Positions 38,930-47,360 are shown, counted from the first letter of the stretch. The stretch: 64,000 nucleotides of DNA from CAVVSD01 sp963837655 (GCA_963837655.1 CAWIOK010000021.1:434001-498000), one strand, 5' to 3'. Translations and numbers: made by a program. The notes: generated by a model not told the origin, from the letters alone.

Positions 38930-39579
38930 TGCACGCGCAGGGAGACCCCCCGCCGAGACCGAACCTCCCCCCCGTGCCGGCCACGGACGATGAGATCCGA
39001 GAGAAGTACCTCGAGCGCGCGATCCGCGAGCTGAACACCCTGACGCGCGAGCTGCAGGAGTGCCGCGGGTGCCCGCGCGGGAGCCGCATGCCGGTCCTCG
39101 GATCAGGGCATCCCCAGGCCGACGTCTTCATCCTCAAGCACGCGCCGCGACCCAGCGAGGTCGAGGAGGGCGTCGCGTTCTACGGCCGCTCCGGCACCGC
39201 GCTGATGAAGTCGCTCAGGCGGCTCGGGATCGACCCCCTGAACGTCTACGGCACCCTGTGCGTGAAGTGCCCCGTGGGCGACACCGACGACGCCGACGAG
39301 GCCTGCGTCGCCCGGGTCGTCGAGGAGCTCGCGATCGTGCAGCCCAAGCTCGTGGTGATCATGGGCGGGGAGGCGCTGCGGATCCTCAACGACCTCGACG
39401 TCCCCCTCGCGCGGCCGGTCCGCGCCGATCCGGGCGTCGTGCAGTCCTTCACGCCGGCCATCGACGCGTTGTACACGCCAGACATCGACGACGCCCTGGA
39501 CGAGCAGGACGCGAAGCGCGCGTTCTGGTCGGCCTTCCGCGTACTCGGCGAGTGGTACGCGGAGCTGCCGCCCTACTGA
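38929..39579 (+). CDS. Uracil-DNA-glycosylase-superfamily protein with altered active-site motifs
   Basis: 216 residues. Four cysteines fit the iron-sulfur cluster of family 4/5 UDGs: C45 and C48 (CRGCPRG), C114 (LCVKCPV) and C126 (DEACVARV). The fold marker FYGRSGTALMKSLRRLGI is clear. The catalytic motif normally read GEAPG is KHAPRPSEVEE here, and the C-terminal His-Pro-Ser loop is replaced by QSFTPAIDALYTPDID, with no His. So it is a divergent member, perhaps not a uracil glycosylase. The start ATG shares one base with the fusion gene's stop. Confidence 0.75.
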   Translation: MHAQGDPPPRPNLPPVPATDDEIREKYLERAIRELNTLTRELQECRGCPRGSRMPVLGSGHPQADVFILKHAPRPSEVEEGVAFYGRSGTALMKSLRRLGIDPLNVYGTLCVKCPVGDTDDADEACVARVVEELAIVQPKLVVIMGGEALRILNDLDVPLARPVRADPGVVQSFTPAIDALYTPDIDDALDEQDAKRAFWSAFRVLGEWYAELPPY

Positions 39580-40250
39580 CGGCGCCGATCCTGGCGACCG
39601 CGTACTTCGCGATCGCGCCGGCACTTCCGGACCTCGGCGACGGCGATCTCGCGCTGCTCGTCGCAGACGGCATCGGGCTCCTCGCGATCGCAGCGACGGT
39701 GTGGTCCCTGCTGCCCGCCTGGCGCGCGCAGAACGTCCTCGCGATCACGCTGCTGGCCGCGGCGGTGGTCGTCGCGATCCTGAACCTCGCGGGCGTCGGC
39801 GCGGTCGCCAACGTTCCCGAGGCGCTCGCGGCGTCTGCCGCAGGCCTGCTCCTCGCCTCGGCCCTGGCGACGCCGGCCGTCGCGCTCGCGGTGCCGTTGT
39901 TCGTCGCGGCGATCGACATCTGGTCGGTGGCGAGCGGTCCCACGTCGCGCCTCGTCGACGCCGGGCGCGACCCGATCGACGTCCTGAGCTTCGACTTCCC
40001 GGCCTGGGGCGGCGGCAGCGCGGGCGGCCTGGGCCTCACCGACGCCATCTTCCTCGCGATGTTCGCCGGCTGGGCGTGGCGCTTCGGCCTGCGCCGGCGC
40101 GCGACGCTCGCGGGCATGGCCGTCGGCCTGCTCGCCGCGCTCGTGCTGAGCCTCACAACACAGGAGGCGATCCCCGCGCTGCCGCTCGTCGCGGCCGGCT
40201 ACCTCCTGCCCAACGTGGACCGGCTCGTCGCGCGCCTGCGACCGGCCTAG
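39552..40250 (+). CDS. Presenilin/signal-peptide-peptidase-like membrane protein (putative aspartyl protease)
   Basis: About 232 residues, some eight hydrophobic helices, no soluble domain. Three features match the A22 intramembrane protease family: Asp122 in AAIDIWSVASGP (the YD-type motif), Asp164 in LGLTDAIFLAM (the GxGD motif with Thr for the second Gly), and PALPLV at 208-213 (the PALP motif). Their order and helix placement also match; the gap between the Asp residues is 42. The start is uncertain; the GTG at 39552 overlaps the previous gene by 28 bases, and no ATG is available in frame. Its end overlaps the monooxygenase gene by four bases. Confidence 0.6.
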   Translation: MVRGAAALLTAPILATAYFAIAPALPDLGDGDLALLVADGIGLLAIAATVWSLLPAWRAQNVLAITLLAAAVVVAILNLAGVGAVANVPEALAASAAGLLLASALATPAVALAVPLFVAAIDIWSVASGPTSRLVDAGRDPIDVLSFDFPAWGGGSAGGLGLTDAIFLAMFAGWAWRFGLRRRATLAGMAVGLLAALVLSLTTQEAIPALPLVAAGYLLPNVDRLVARLRPA

Positions 40251-41833
40251 GCGCCGAGCGCGAAGCCCTCGTAGCCGCTGGCGGCGACCGCCGCGCAGCG
40301 CGCCCGGTAGGGCCCGACCCCACCGACGTAGGGCATGAACACGCGCGGCTTGCCGGGCACGTTGGCGCCCACGTACCAGGACGCGGCGCGCGGGAACAGC
40401 GTGAGCTCGGCCACCTCGGCCACGTGCTCCATCCACGCCTCCTGCGCCTCGGGCGTCGCCTCGATGCTGTCGATGCCCTGGTCGCGCAGCGCCGCGATGC
40501 AGTCGGTGATCCACTCGACGTGCTGCTCGATCGACACGACCATGTTCGACAGCACGGACGGGCTGCCGGGTCCGGTCACCGTGAAGAGGTTCGGGAACCC
40601 TGCGACGCACAGGCCCAGGTAGGCCCGCGGGCCGCCGGCCCACGCCTCGGTGAGCCTGCGGCCGTCGCGACCGCGGATGTCGATCGCCAGCAGCGCTCCG
40701 GTCAGCGCATCGAACCCGGTCGCGAAGATGATGACGTCGACCTCGTGGTCGACGCCGGCGGTCCGGACGCCGGTGGGCGTGATCTCCTCGATCGGCGTCG
40801 CGCGGATGTCCACGAGCGTGACGTCGTCGCGGTTGAAGGTCTCGAAGTAGCCCTCGTCCTGGCACAGCCGCTTGGCGCCGATCGGGAAGTCGCGCGGCAG
40901 CAGCTTCTCGGCGACGACCGGGTCGAGGACCGTCTCGCGGATCTTCGATCGCACGAAGTCCGCCGCCTTCGCGTTGGCGGCCTCGTCGACCAGCAGGTCG
41001 TTGAACGCCAGCAGCACGGGCATGCCGCCGCCGAAGTCCCAGCGCTCCTGCAGCGTGCGCCGCACCTGATCGTCGGGCACCTCCAGCGCGCTCTGCTCGC
41101 CGGGCGGGATCGCGACCCCGAGCATCGAGGCGCGCTGGATCTCGCGCTGCTGCGCGTAGCGTGACTTCCAGTCGCGCTCGACCTCCGGGTCCAGGGGCCG
41201 GTTGGCGTTGGGCACGCTGAAGTTCGCCGTGCGCTGGAAGACGTACGTGTGGGCGGCCTCGCGCGCCACCTCGGGGATGATCTGGATGCCCGTGGAGCCG
41301 GTGCCCACCACCGCGACCCGCTTGCCCGTCAGATCGACGTCCTCGCGCGGCCACTGGGCTGTGTGGTACCAGTCGCCCTCGAAGCGCTCCAGCCCAGGGA
41401 TCCGCGGGACCTGCGACGACGACAGGCAGCCCGTCGCCATGACGCACCACGGGGCCGAGAACGTCTCACCCGACTCCGCGCGCAGCGTCCAGCGGCTCGC
41501 GCGCTCGTCGAAGGTCGCGGCGACCACGCGCGTGTTCAGCTGGATGTCGGGCCACAGCTCGAAGCGGTCGGCGACGTGGTCGAGATAGCGCAGGATCTCG
41601 GGCTGCGCCGGATAGCGCTCCGTCCACGCCCACTCCTGCTGCAGCTCCTCGGAGAAGGAGTAGGAGTACTCGAGGCTCTCGACGTCGCAGCGCGCACCCG
41701 GATAGCGGTTCCAGTACCACGTGCCGCCGACGCCGTCGCCCGCTTCGAGCACGCGCGCGCTGAGGCCGAGCTCCCGCGCGCGGTGCAGCGCATACAGGCC
41801 GCTGAACCCAGCGCCGACGATCAGGATGTCCAT
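40247..41833 (-). CDS. Flavin-containing (Baeyer-Villiger-type) monooxygenase
   Basis: 528 residues. Two dinucleotide-binding loops are visible, GAGFSGLYALHRAREL (FAD) and VAVVGTGSTGIQIIPEVAR (NADPH), and between them the Baeyer-Villiger fingerprint FEGDWYHTAQW (FxGxxxHxxxW). GTWYWNRYPGARCD is also typical. It inserts oxygen next to a ketone; the substrate is unknown. I prefer the ATG at 41833, nine bases after GGAGG; the ATG at 41842 abuts the GGAGG directly. Confidence 0.92.
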   Translation of the reverse strand: MDILIVGAGFSGLYALHRARELGLSARVLEAGDGVGGTWYWNRYPGARCDVESLEYSYSFSEELQQEWAWTERYPAQPEILRYLDHVADRFELWPDIQLNTRVVAATFDERASRWTLRAESGETFSAPWCVMATGCLSSSQVPRIPGLERFEGDWYHTAQWPREDVDLTGKRVAVVGTGSTGIQIIPEVAREAAHTYVFQRTANFSVPNANRPLDPEVERDWKSRYAQQREIQRASMLGVAIPPGEQSALEVPDDQVRRTLQERWDFGGGMPVLLAFNDLLVDEAANAKAADFVRSKIRETVLDPVVAEKLLPRDFPIGAKRLCQDEGYFETFNRDDVTLVDIRATPIEEITPTGVRTAGVDHEVDVIIFATGFDALTGALLAIDIRGRDGRRLTEAWAGGPRAYLGLCVAGFPNLFTVTGPGSPSVLSNMVVSIEQHVEWITDCIAALRDQGIDSIEATPEAQEAWMEHVAEVAELTLFPRAASWYVGANVPGKPRVFMPYVGGVGPYRARCAAVAASGYEGFALGA

Positions 41834-41867
41834 ACCCGGCATCCTCCCCGATCGGCGAGGCCGTCGC

Positions 41868-43037
41868 CTACGCCGCGCGCCAGGCGTCGGCCAGCCGCAC
41901 CCGCGTGCCCGTCCGCAGGACCGCGTTGGCGTAGATCCGCGAGGCGGCGAGCAGCAGGACGCCCGCGCCGATCGCCAGGAGGATCGTGCCGCCCGCGACC
42001 TGCCAGGCGGGGATGTCGCCCGCGATGACGCGCACCGGCAGCACGATCGCCGCCGTGGGCGGGATGAAGGTCAGGATCTGGGCCAGGCCGCCCTGCGGGT
42101 CGCTCACGGCCTGGAAGGCGAGGAAGTACGTCGCGAACAGGACGACCTGGATCGGGGTCGTGACGTTCTGGATCTCCTCCTGGCGCGGCACGAGTGCGCC
42201 GGCCACCGCGAACATCGCCGCGTAGAAGGCGTAGCCCAACAGGAAGAAGGCGAGGACGATGACCAGCGCGCCGATCGCATCGCCGGGCACGTCCACGTTG
42301 TCGGTGGCTATCGCCAGGAGCACGCCGACGAGGCCGATGACGAGGAGCTGGCCGAGCGCCACGATGCCGATGCCGAGGACCTTGCCCGCCAGCAGCTCGC
42401 GCGGGCGGATCGTGCTGAGGAGGAGCTCGACGACGCGCGATGCCTTCTCCTCCACGATCCCGGCGGCGATCCAGTAGCCGTAGCCGATGAGCTGGAAGAA
42501 CAGCAGGAAGATCGCGACGGTCGCGAACGCCTGCGCCTGGTCGTTGCGACCCGGGTCGAGCTCGGTGAGGTCCAACGGCGGCGGGGAGAGCGCCGCCTGC
42601 CGCTGCGCCGGGTCCAGGCCGGCCTGCGCAAGCGCGGCCTCGCTGCGCACCGACGCGGCGCCCTGGCGCAGCACGGCGCCGAGGTCGTCGTCGAGGCTGG
42701 TGCGTACGAGGACCTCGGGTCCGTCGCCGACGAGCGCCGCGTCGGTGTCGCCATCCAGGACGCGCCGGCGGGCCTGCGCCTCGGAGGCGCGCTCCACCGT
42801 GAGCTTGAGGTCCAGCGCGTCGGCGCCGGGCTGTGCAGCCCGCACGACCTGCTCGCCGGCCACCGAGGACACGGTGACCGTCGCGGCCTTGTTGCCGAAG
42901 CCCAGTGCGCTGGGCAGGACGACGATCGCTGCGAGGATGCCGATCGTCACCAACGTGGCGATGAGGAACGAGCGCTCGCGGACACGCGTGACGATCTCGC
43001 GCCTGGCGACGAGCAGGGCCGCCTGCAGGCCGCTCAT
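41868..43037 (-). CDS. ABC-2-type exporter permease (NatB-like)
   Basis: 389 residues. One N-terminal helix after ARREIVTRVRERSFLIATL, a large extracytoplasmic domain (about 50-180), then five to six helices with AGIVEEKASRVVELLLSTIR, the hallmark of NatB/YhaP-like ABC-2 permeases. The substrate is unknown; sodium or a drug is typical of the family. The ATG overlaps the stop of the ATPase gene (ATGA). The frame upstream of this start lies inside the ATPase gene. Confidence 0.9.
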   Translation of the reverse strand: MSGLQAALLVARREIVTRVRERSFLIATLVTIGILAAIVVLPSALGFGNKAATVTVSSVAGEQVVRAAQPGADALDLKLTVERASEAQARRRVLDGDTDAALVGDGPEVLVRTSLDDDLGAVLRQGAASVRSEAALAQAGLDPAQRQAALSPPPLDLTELDPGRNDQAQAFATVAIFLLFFQLIGYGYWIAAGIVEEKASRVVELLLSTIRPRELLAGKVLGIGIVALGQLLVIGLVGVLLAIATDNVDVPGDAIGALVIVLAFFLLGYAFYAAMFAVAGALVPRQEEIQNVTTPIQVVLFATYFLAFQAVSDPQGGLAQILTFIPPTAAIVLPVRVIAGDIPAWQVAGGTILLAIGAGVLLLAASRIYANAVLRTGTRVRLADAWRAA

Positions 43038-43915
43038 GCGATGGCCTCGCGGAACAGCTCCGCGAGTGTCGGGGAGACCGGCTCGAAGCGGGTGACGCGG
43101 CCGGCGGCGCGGGCCGTGTCGAGCAGGGTCTGCTCGTCGGGCGCCGCCGCCAGCGTGACGGGGCCGTCCTCGCTGCGCACGTCGACGCCGGCCGCAGTGG
43201 CCCAGCCCGGCGCGGCGCCGTGCACCTCGACGCGCCAGAGACCCTTGGCCACCCCGCGCGAGCGCAGCTCGGCGACCGTCCCGCTCGCGACGAGCCCGCC
43301 GTCCTTGATGATCGCGACGGCGTCGCAGATGCGCTCGACGAGCTCGAGCTGGTGACTGGAGAACAGCACGGGCACCTGCGCCTCGCGCGCTCTCGCGACG
43401 AGCACCTCGCTCATGACGTCGACGCCGACCGGGTCCAGGCCGCTGAAGGGCTCGTCGAGGACGAGCGCGATCGGGTCGTGGACGAGCGCCGTGGCCAGCT
43501 GCACACGCTGCTGGTTCCCGAGCGAGAGCTGCTCGACACGGTCGCCGGCGCGGTTGGCGACGCCGACCTGCTCCATCCAGTGGCCCGCCGAGCGGGACGC
43601 CGTCGCCGCGTCGGCCCCGTGCAGCCGCGCGAAGTACGCCAGCTGCTCCTCCACCCGCATCTTGGGATAGAGCCCGCGCTCCTCCGGCATGTACCCGAAC
43701 CTGGCGCGTAGGACCCCGTCCACGGGCCTGCCCTCCCACCGCACGGCGCCTGCGTCAGCCGACAGCACGCCGAGGACGATCCGCATCGCCGTCGTCTTGC
43801 CGGAGCCGTTGGGACCCACGAAACCGAAGACCTGGCCTGGCTGGACGGAGAACGTGAGCCCGTCCAGCGCAACGACGTCGCCGTAGCGGCGCGTCAGTCC
43901 GTCGAGCTCGAGCAC
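43034..43915 (-). CDS. ABC transporter ATP-binding protein (NatA-like)
   Basis: 293 residues. Walker A GPNGSGKTT, Q-loop region MPEERGLYPKM, signature LSLGNQQRVQLATAL, Walker B IALVLDEPFSGLDP, and the switch His in VLFSSHQLELVE. The C-terminal 70 residues carry the DUF4162-type regulatory extension common in such exporters. GTG start at 43915. Partner of the permease immediately downstream. Confidence 0.95.
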   Translation of the reverse strand: MLELDGLTRRYGDVVALDGLTFSVQPGQVFGFVGPNGSGKTTAMRIVLGVLSADAGAVRWEGRPVDGVLRARFGYMPEERGLYPKMRVEEQLAYFARLHGADAATASRSAGHWMEQVGVANRAGDRVEQLSLGNQQRVQLATALVHDPIALVLDEPFSGLDPVGVDVMSEVLVARAREAQVPVLFSSHQLELVERICDAVAIIKDGGLVASGTVAELRSRGVAKGLWRVEVHGAAPGWATAAGVDVRSEDGPVTLAAAPDEQTLLDTARAAGRVTRFEPVSPTLAELFREAIA

Positions 43916-43917
43916 CG

Positions 43918-44859
43918 CTACATGGTGAGCACAATCTTGCCGAGCTTGCGGCCCGCTCGGAACCGCTCGTAGGCCTCCCCGGCCCGCCCGAGCGGCACCG
44001 TCTCGGCGATCGGAACGCTCAGCGCGCCCGTGTCGAAGAGCGGCAGCACGTGGTGCTCCAGGCGCCGCGCCGTCATCGCCTTCTCCTCCAGCGGCCGTGG
44101 CCGCAGGGTGGAGGCCATGATGCGCCCGCGCGAGCGCATGAGGTGGCGCAGGTCGAGCTCGGCCTTCACGCCCGCGCCAACGCCGATCACGACGATGCGC
44201 CCGCTCGTCGCCAGCGCCTTGAGGTCGTTCGGGATGTTCGGCGCACCGACCAGCTCGAGCACGACGTCGAACGGCCCGTGCTCCTCGAAGCCCTCGGGGT
44301 CCAGGACGCGCTCGGCGCCCAGCGCGGTGACCTCGTCGTGGTGGTCGTGGTTGCGCACCGTTGCGGTGACACGGGCGCCGGCCGCACGGCCCAGCTGCAC
44401 GCCGGCGGTGCCCACGCCCCCCGCCGCGCCGCTCACGAGCAGCCGCTCGCCGCTCCCGAGCCCGGCCTGGGTGAAGAGCGCGTCGTGAGCCGTCGTGAAG
44501 ACCTCGGGTACGCCGCCGGCCTCCTCCCAGCTCAACGACGACGGGACGGGCATGAGCTGGCGCTCGTGGACCGTGGCGAGCTCGGCCTGGCCCGCGCCGG
44601 CCGCGATGCCCATCACGCGGTCGCCGACGGCGAACCGGGTCGCGCCGGGCCCGAGCTCCGCGACCTCGCCGGCGAGCTCCAGACCGGGGATGTCGGCGGG
44701 GATGCCGGGCGGCGGCGGGTAGCCGCCGGCGACCTGCATGATGTCGGCGCCGTTCAGGCCTGCGGCGCGGACGCGGACGAGGACTTCTCCCTCGCCCGGC
44801 GTGGGATCAGGGTGCTCGGCGACGACGATCGATCCGTCGCGGATGGTTGCGGCTCGCAT
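43918..44859 (-). CDS. Zinc-type alcohol dehydrogenase/quinone oxidoreductase family protein
   Basis: 313-residue medium-chain dehydrogenase without zinc ligands: AAGLNGADIMQVAGGYP, PGLELAGEVAELGPGATRF, the nucleotide loop VSGAAGGVGTAGVQL and the C-terminal AGEAYERFRAGRKLGKIVL. It belongs to the NADPH:quinone reductase (Qor/PIG3) branch. The ATG at 44859 lies 106 bases inside the end of the upstream MFS gene, in another frame. It precedes the ABC transporter genes by two bases. Confidence 0.9.
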   Translation of the reverse strand: MRAATIRDGSIVVAEHPDPTPGEGEVLVRVRAAGLNGADIMQVAGGYPPPPGIPADIPGLELAGEVAELGPGATRFAVGDRVMGIAAGAGQAELATVHERQLMPVPSSLSWEEAGGVPEVFTTAHDALFTQAGLGSGERLLVSGAAGGVGTAGVQLGRAAGARVTATVRNHDHHDEVTALGAERVLDPEGFEEHGPFDVVLELVGAPNIPNDLKALATSGRIVVIGVGAGVKAELDLRHLMRSRGRIMASTLRPRPLEEKAMTARRLEHHVLPLFDTGALSVPIAETVPLGRAGEAYERFRAGRKLGKIVLTM

Positions 44860-46073
44860 CGCCGCGAGTGTAGGCCCGCGGCGGCGAGGAGCCCGATGAG
44901 CGCGACGACGAGGCAGGCCACCCCGCCGACCCCCAACCCGACGCGCGCGCCCGCCCAGCCCATCGCCCACCCGAGCAGCGGGCCGCCGATCGGCGTCGAG
45001 CCCTGGAAGGCGACGAACCACAGCGACATGACCCGTCCGCGCATGTCCGGAGCCGCGGCGAGCTGGAGCGTCGTGTTGCCGGTCGCCATGAACGTGACGC
45101 TGCCCCAGCCGACGAGCACGAGCGCGCCGAGGGCGAGCGGGAGCGTCGGCGCGAGCGCCGCGAGCAGCATGACCAGGCCGAAGAAGGCCGCGGAGATGGT
45201 GAGCGGGCGCAGCCCCGTCTTGCCGCGCGCGGCCACCAGCAGGCCGCCGCCCACCGCCCCGACGCCCATCGCGGCGGTCATGAGACCGAAGCCCTCCGAG
45301 CCCTGGTCGAGCGCCTGCTTGGCGAGCACCGGCAGGGTCACCTGGAACTCGAAGGCGAAGACGCCGGCCAGCGCCATCATGAGCAGTGGGATGCCGAGCT
45401 CGGGCGTCCGGGCGACGTAGCGCAGCCCCTCGCGCAGCTGGCCCTTGCCGCGGACCAGCGGCGGGCTCGGCGTGATCGCGGAGCGGTCCAGGCGGACCAG
45501 CGTCCAGATGACGACGAGGAAGCTCGCGGCGTTGATGAGGAAGCAGACGCCGACGCCGGTGGTCGCGATCAGCACCCCGCCGATCGCGGGGCCGACGACG
45601 CGGGCGAGGTTCACCATCGTCGAGTTCAGGCTGACGGCGGTGCGCAGGCTGTCACGCCCGACCATCTCGAGCATGAACGACTGGCGGGCCGGGTTCTCGA
45701 AGGCGTTGTTGAGGCCGAGCAGCGCGGCGAGCACGCCGACCTGCCACAGCCTCACCTCGCCGGTCACCGTGAGCACGCCGAGCACGAGGGCCTGGACGCC
45801 CATGGCCGTCTGCAGCGTGATCATGAGCCTGAGCTTGTTCACGCGGTCGGCGATCACGCCGCCGTAGGGCCCGAGCACGAGGACCGGAAGCGTCTGCAGC
45901 GCGATGATCACGCCGAGCGCGGAGGCCGAGTTGCTCAGCGTGAGCACCAGCCACGCCTGCGCCGTCATCTGCATCCACGTCCCCATGAGGGACACGGACT
46001 GGCCGCGGAGGTAGCGGCGGTAGTTGGGGATGGCGAGAGCGGGGAACGTGTCGAGCACGCCCGCGACGCTCAC
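44754..46073 (-). CDS. MFS exporter (EntS/MFS_3 type)
   Basis: 439 residues, about twelve helices. NYRRYLRGQSVSLMGTWMQM and GPYGGVIADRVNKLRLM (loop 2-3 motif) match the EntS-like exporter family; NPARQSFMLEMVGRDSL and PDMRGRVMSLWFVAFQGSTP are also characteristic. I choose the GTG at 46073, seven bases after GGAGG, over upstream codons that run through the hairpins. After the last helix the frame continues for about 38 polar residues into the next gene, so the two overlap by 106 bases. It is probably controlled by the MarR gene just upstream. Confidence 0.9.
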   Translation of the reverse strand: MSVAGVLDTFPALAIPNYRRYLRGQSVSLMGTWMQMTAQAWLVLTLSNSASALGVIIALQTLPVLVLGPYGGVIADRVNKLRLMITLQTAMGVQALVLGVLTVTGEVRLWQVGVLAALLGLNNAFENPARQSFMLEMVGRDSLRTAVSLNSTMVNLARVVGPAIGGVLIATTGVGVCFLINAASFLVVIWTLVRLDRSAITPSPPLVRGKGQLREGLRYVARTPELGIPLLMMALAGVFAFEFQVTLPVLAKQALDQGSEGFGLMTAAMGVGAVGGGLLVAARGKTGLRPLTISAAFFGLVMLLAALAPTLPLALGALVLVGWGSVTFMATGNTTLQLAAAPDMRGRVMSLWFVAFQGSTPIGGPLLGWAMGWAGARVGLGVGGVACLVVALIGLLAAAGLHSRRCEPQPSATDRSSSPSTLIPRRAREKSSSASAPQA

Positions 46074-46096
46074 GCCGATACCTCCGGAGACCGCGC

Positions 46097-46142
46097 GTTG
46101 GGTCGCCCGTCGACCCAACCGCAAGCGAAGACGCAGTCTTCG
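46097..46142 (-). repeat. Two-hairpin element, copy 2
   Basis: Read on the minus strand: hairpin one CGAAGAC-TGC-GTCTTCG (46142-46126), spacer CTTGCG, then hairpin two GTTGGGTCG-ACGGG-CGACCCAAC (46119-46097), a perfect 9-bp stem. It ends 23 bases before the MFS start codon and begins five bases after the marR stop. The core and spacer match the copy at 33454-33505, in the same orientation relative to the downstream gene. Confidence 0.7.
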
Positions 46143-46146
46143 GCGC

Positions 46147-46476
46147 TCACGCGCCACTTCCCTTCAGGCGCCCGGCGAGCTTCTCGATGACCGGCAGCGC
46201 GGCCTCGACCGCTCCGATCTCCGCGTCCGACAGGCCGTCGAGCTCGCGGGCCAGGACGTCGGTGCGCGCCTGCCGGGTCTCCTCGCGCAGCGTGGCCCCG
46301 GCCTCGGTGGCGCTGACCACGACGGCGCGGCGATCGTCCTGGTCGGGCGTGCGCTCGAGCATTCCCTGCTCGGCCAGCCGGGCGACGACGCGCGACAGCA
46401 TCGTGGGGTTGAGGTCCTCCTCACGTGCGAGCTCCGACATCCCGATGGGGCCGCACCGGACGACGGTGAAGAGCAC
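46147..46476 (-). CDS. MarR-family regulator, start codon unclear
   Basis: From the GTG at 46476 the product has 109 residues with the winged helix: GMSELAREEDLNPTMLSRVV (recognition helix), RTPDQDDRRAVVVSATEAG (wing), and a C-terminal dimer helix. Normal MarR proteins have an extra 40 or so N-terminal residues. The same frame upstream encodes exactly such a helix (TAARLRLATARLWRRLRI, LTQTEASVLFTVV), back to a stop at 46636-46638, but contains no ATG, GTG or TTG. A rare start codon or an error in the sequence is likely. It lies upstream of the MFS exporter. Confidence 0.75.
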   Translation of the reverse strand: MLFTVVRCGPIGMSELAREEDLNPTMLSRVVARLAEQGMLERTPDQDDRRAVVVSATEAGATLREETRQARTDVLARELDGLSDAEIGAVEAALPVIEKLAGRLKGSGA

Positions 46477-46611
46477 CGACGCCTCGGTCTGCGTCAGGCC
46501 GGTGCGGGGGCTCGAGATGCGCAGGCGGCGCCAGAGCCGCGCGGTCGCCAGGCGCAGGCGGGCCGCTGTGTCGATGTCGGTGTGGGGTGAGCTGTTCGTG
46601 AGTGCGAGAGA

Positions 46612-46640
46612 GATAGATGCTTGCCAGCAAGCATCCTATC
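46612..46640. promoter_or_regulatory. Palindromic operator upstream of marR
   Basis: ATGCTTGC-CA-GCAAGCAT (46617-46634) is a perfect 18-bp inverted repeat of the kind bound by MarR proteins. GATAG (46612-46616) and CTATC (46636-46640) extend it with one unpaired base. It overlaps the stop codon of the YceH gene and sits where the marR-MFS promoter should be, so autoregulation is the likely role. Confidence 0.65.
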
Positions 46641-47319
46641 CCATCCCCAGCTCCGCCCGCATCGCCTCCAGCTGCGCGCGCAGCTCCGAGACCTCGGACT
46701 CCAGGCGGGTGAGCCGCTCGTCGCGGGCGGGATCGGCCGGCGGCGGCGCCTGGCGCTCGATCGGCTCGGGCGCGAGCCGCTCCTCCACCACCGGGCCGGA
46801 CGCGACGACCGCCGCTGCCGTGTCGGCAACGTCTCCACCGAGCAGGTGCGCGTAGCGCGACTCCTTCTGCCCGGGGCGGCGCTCGAGCCGCACGACGAGG
46901 TCGCGGTCGCCCAGCCCCTCGATCGCGCCGTCGAGCTCCTCCGCGGTTGCGAAGTGGTGCAGCCGGTCGGTCCGCTGGCGCAGCTCGCCGGGCGTCTGCG
47001 GCCCGCGCAGCATGAGCACCGCCAGCACCGCCTGCTCGTCGGGGCGGATGCCGAGCGCCTCGTCGAGCAGGTGGCGGTACTTCGATGCCCGGCTGCCGTG
47101 GTAGCTGGCCAGGCGCGTCCAGCGCCGGTGCCCCAGCCGTGCCAGCGCGTCGCGCAGATCGCTCTCCTCGTAGGAGACGACCGGGTCGCGGTTCGTCGAC
47201 TGGTTGCAGGCCGCGCGCAGCGCGTTGAGCGTGAGGGGGTACGCGTCGGGCGTCATGCGCTGCTTCTCGAGCAGACAGCCGAGGACGCGGACCTCGGGGT
47301 CGGTGAGGTCGTGGCTCAC
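46636..47319 (-). CDS. YceH/DUF480 family protein
   Basis: 227 residues made of two winged-helix domains: LTDPEVRVLGCLLEKQRMTP with YPLTLNALRAACNQSTNRDP, then QAVLAVLMLRGPQTPGELRQ. A coiled coil (LTRLESEVSELRAQLEAMRA) ends the protein. The family is widespread and of unknown function. GTG start at 47319. Its TAG stop is in the same frame as the following marR coding sequence. Confidence 0.92.
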   Translation of the reverse strand: MSHDLTDPEVRVLGCLLEKQRMTPDAYPLTLNALRAACNQSTNRDPVVSYEESDLRDALARLGHRRWTRLASYHGSRASKYRHLLDEALGIRPDEQAVLAVLMLRGPQTPGELRQRTDRLHHFATAEELDGAIEGLGDRDLVVRLERRPGQKESRYAHLLGGDVADTAAAVVASGPVVEERLAPEPIERQAPPPADPARDERLTRLESEVSELRAQLEAMRAELGMG

Positions 47320-47360
47320 GGCGGGATGGTTGCACCTTGCGCATGCGGGACACTCCGTCG

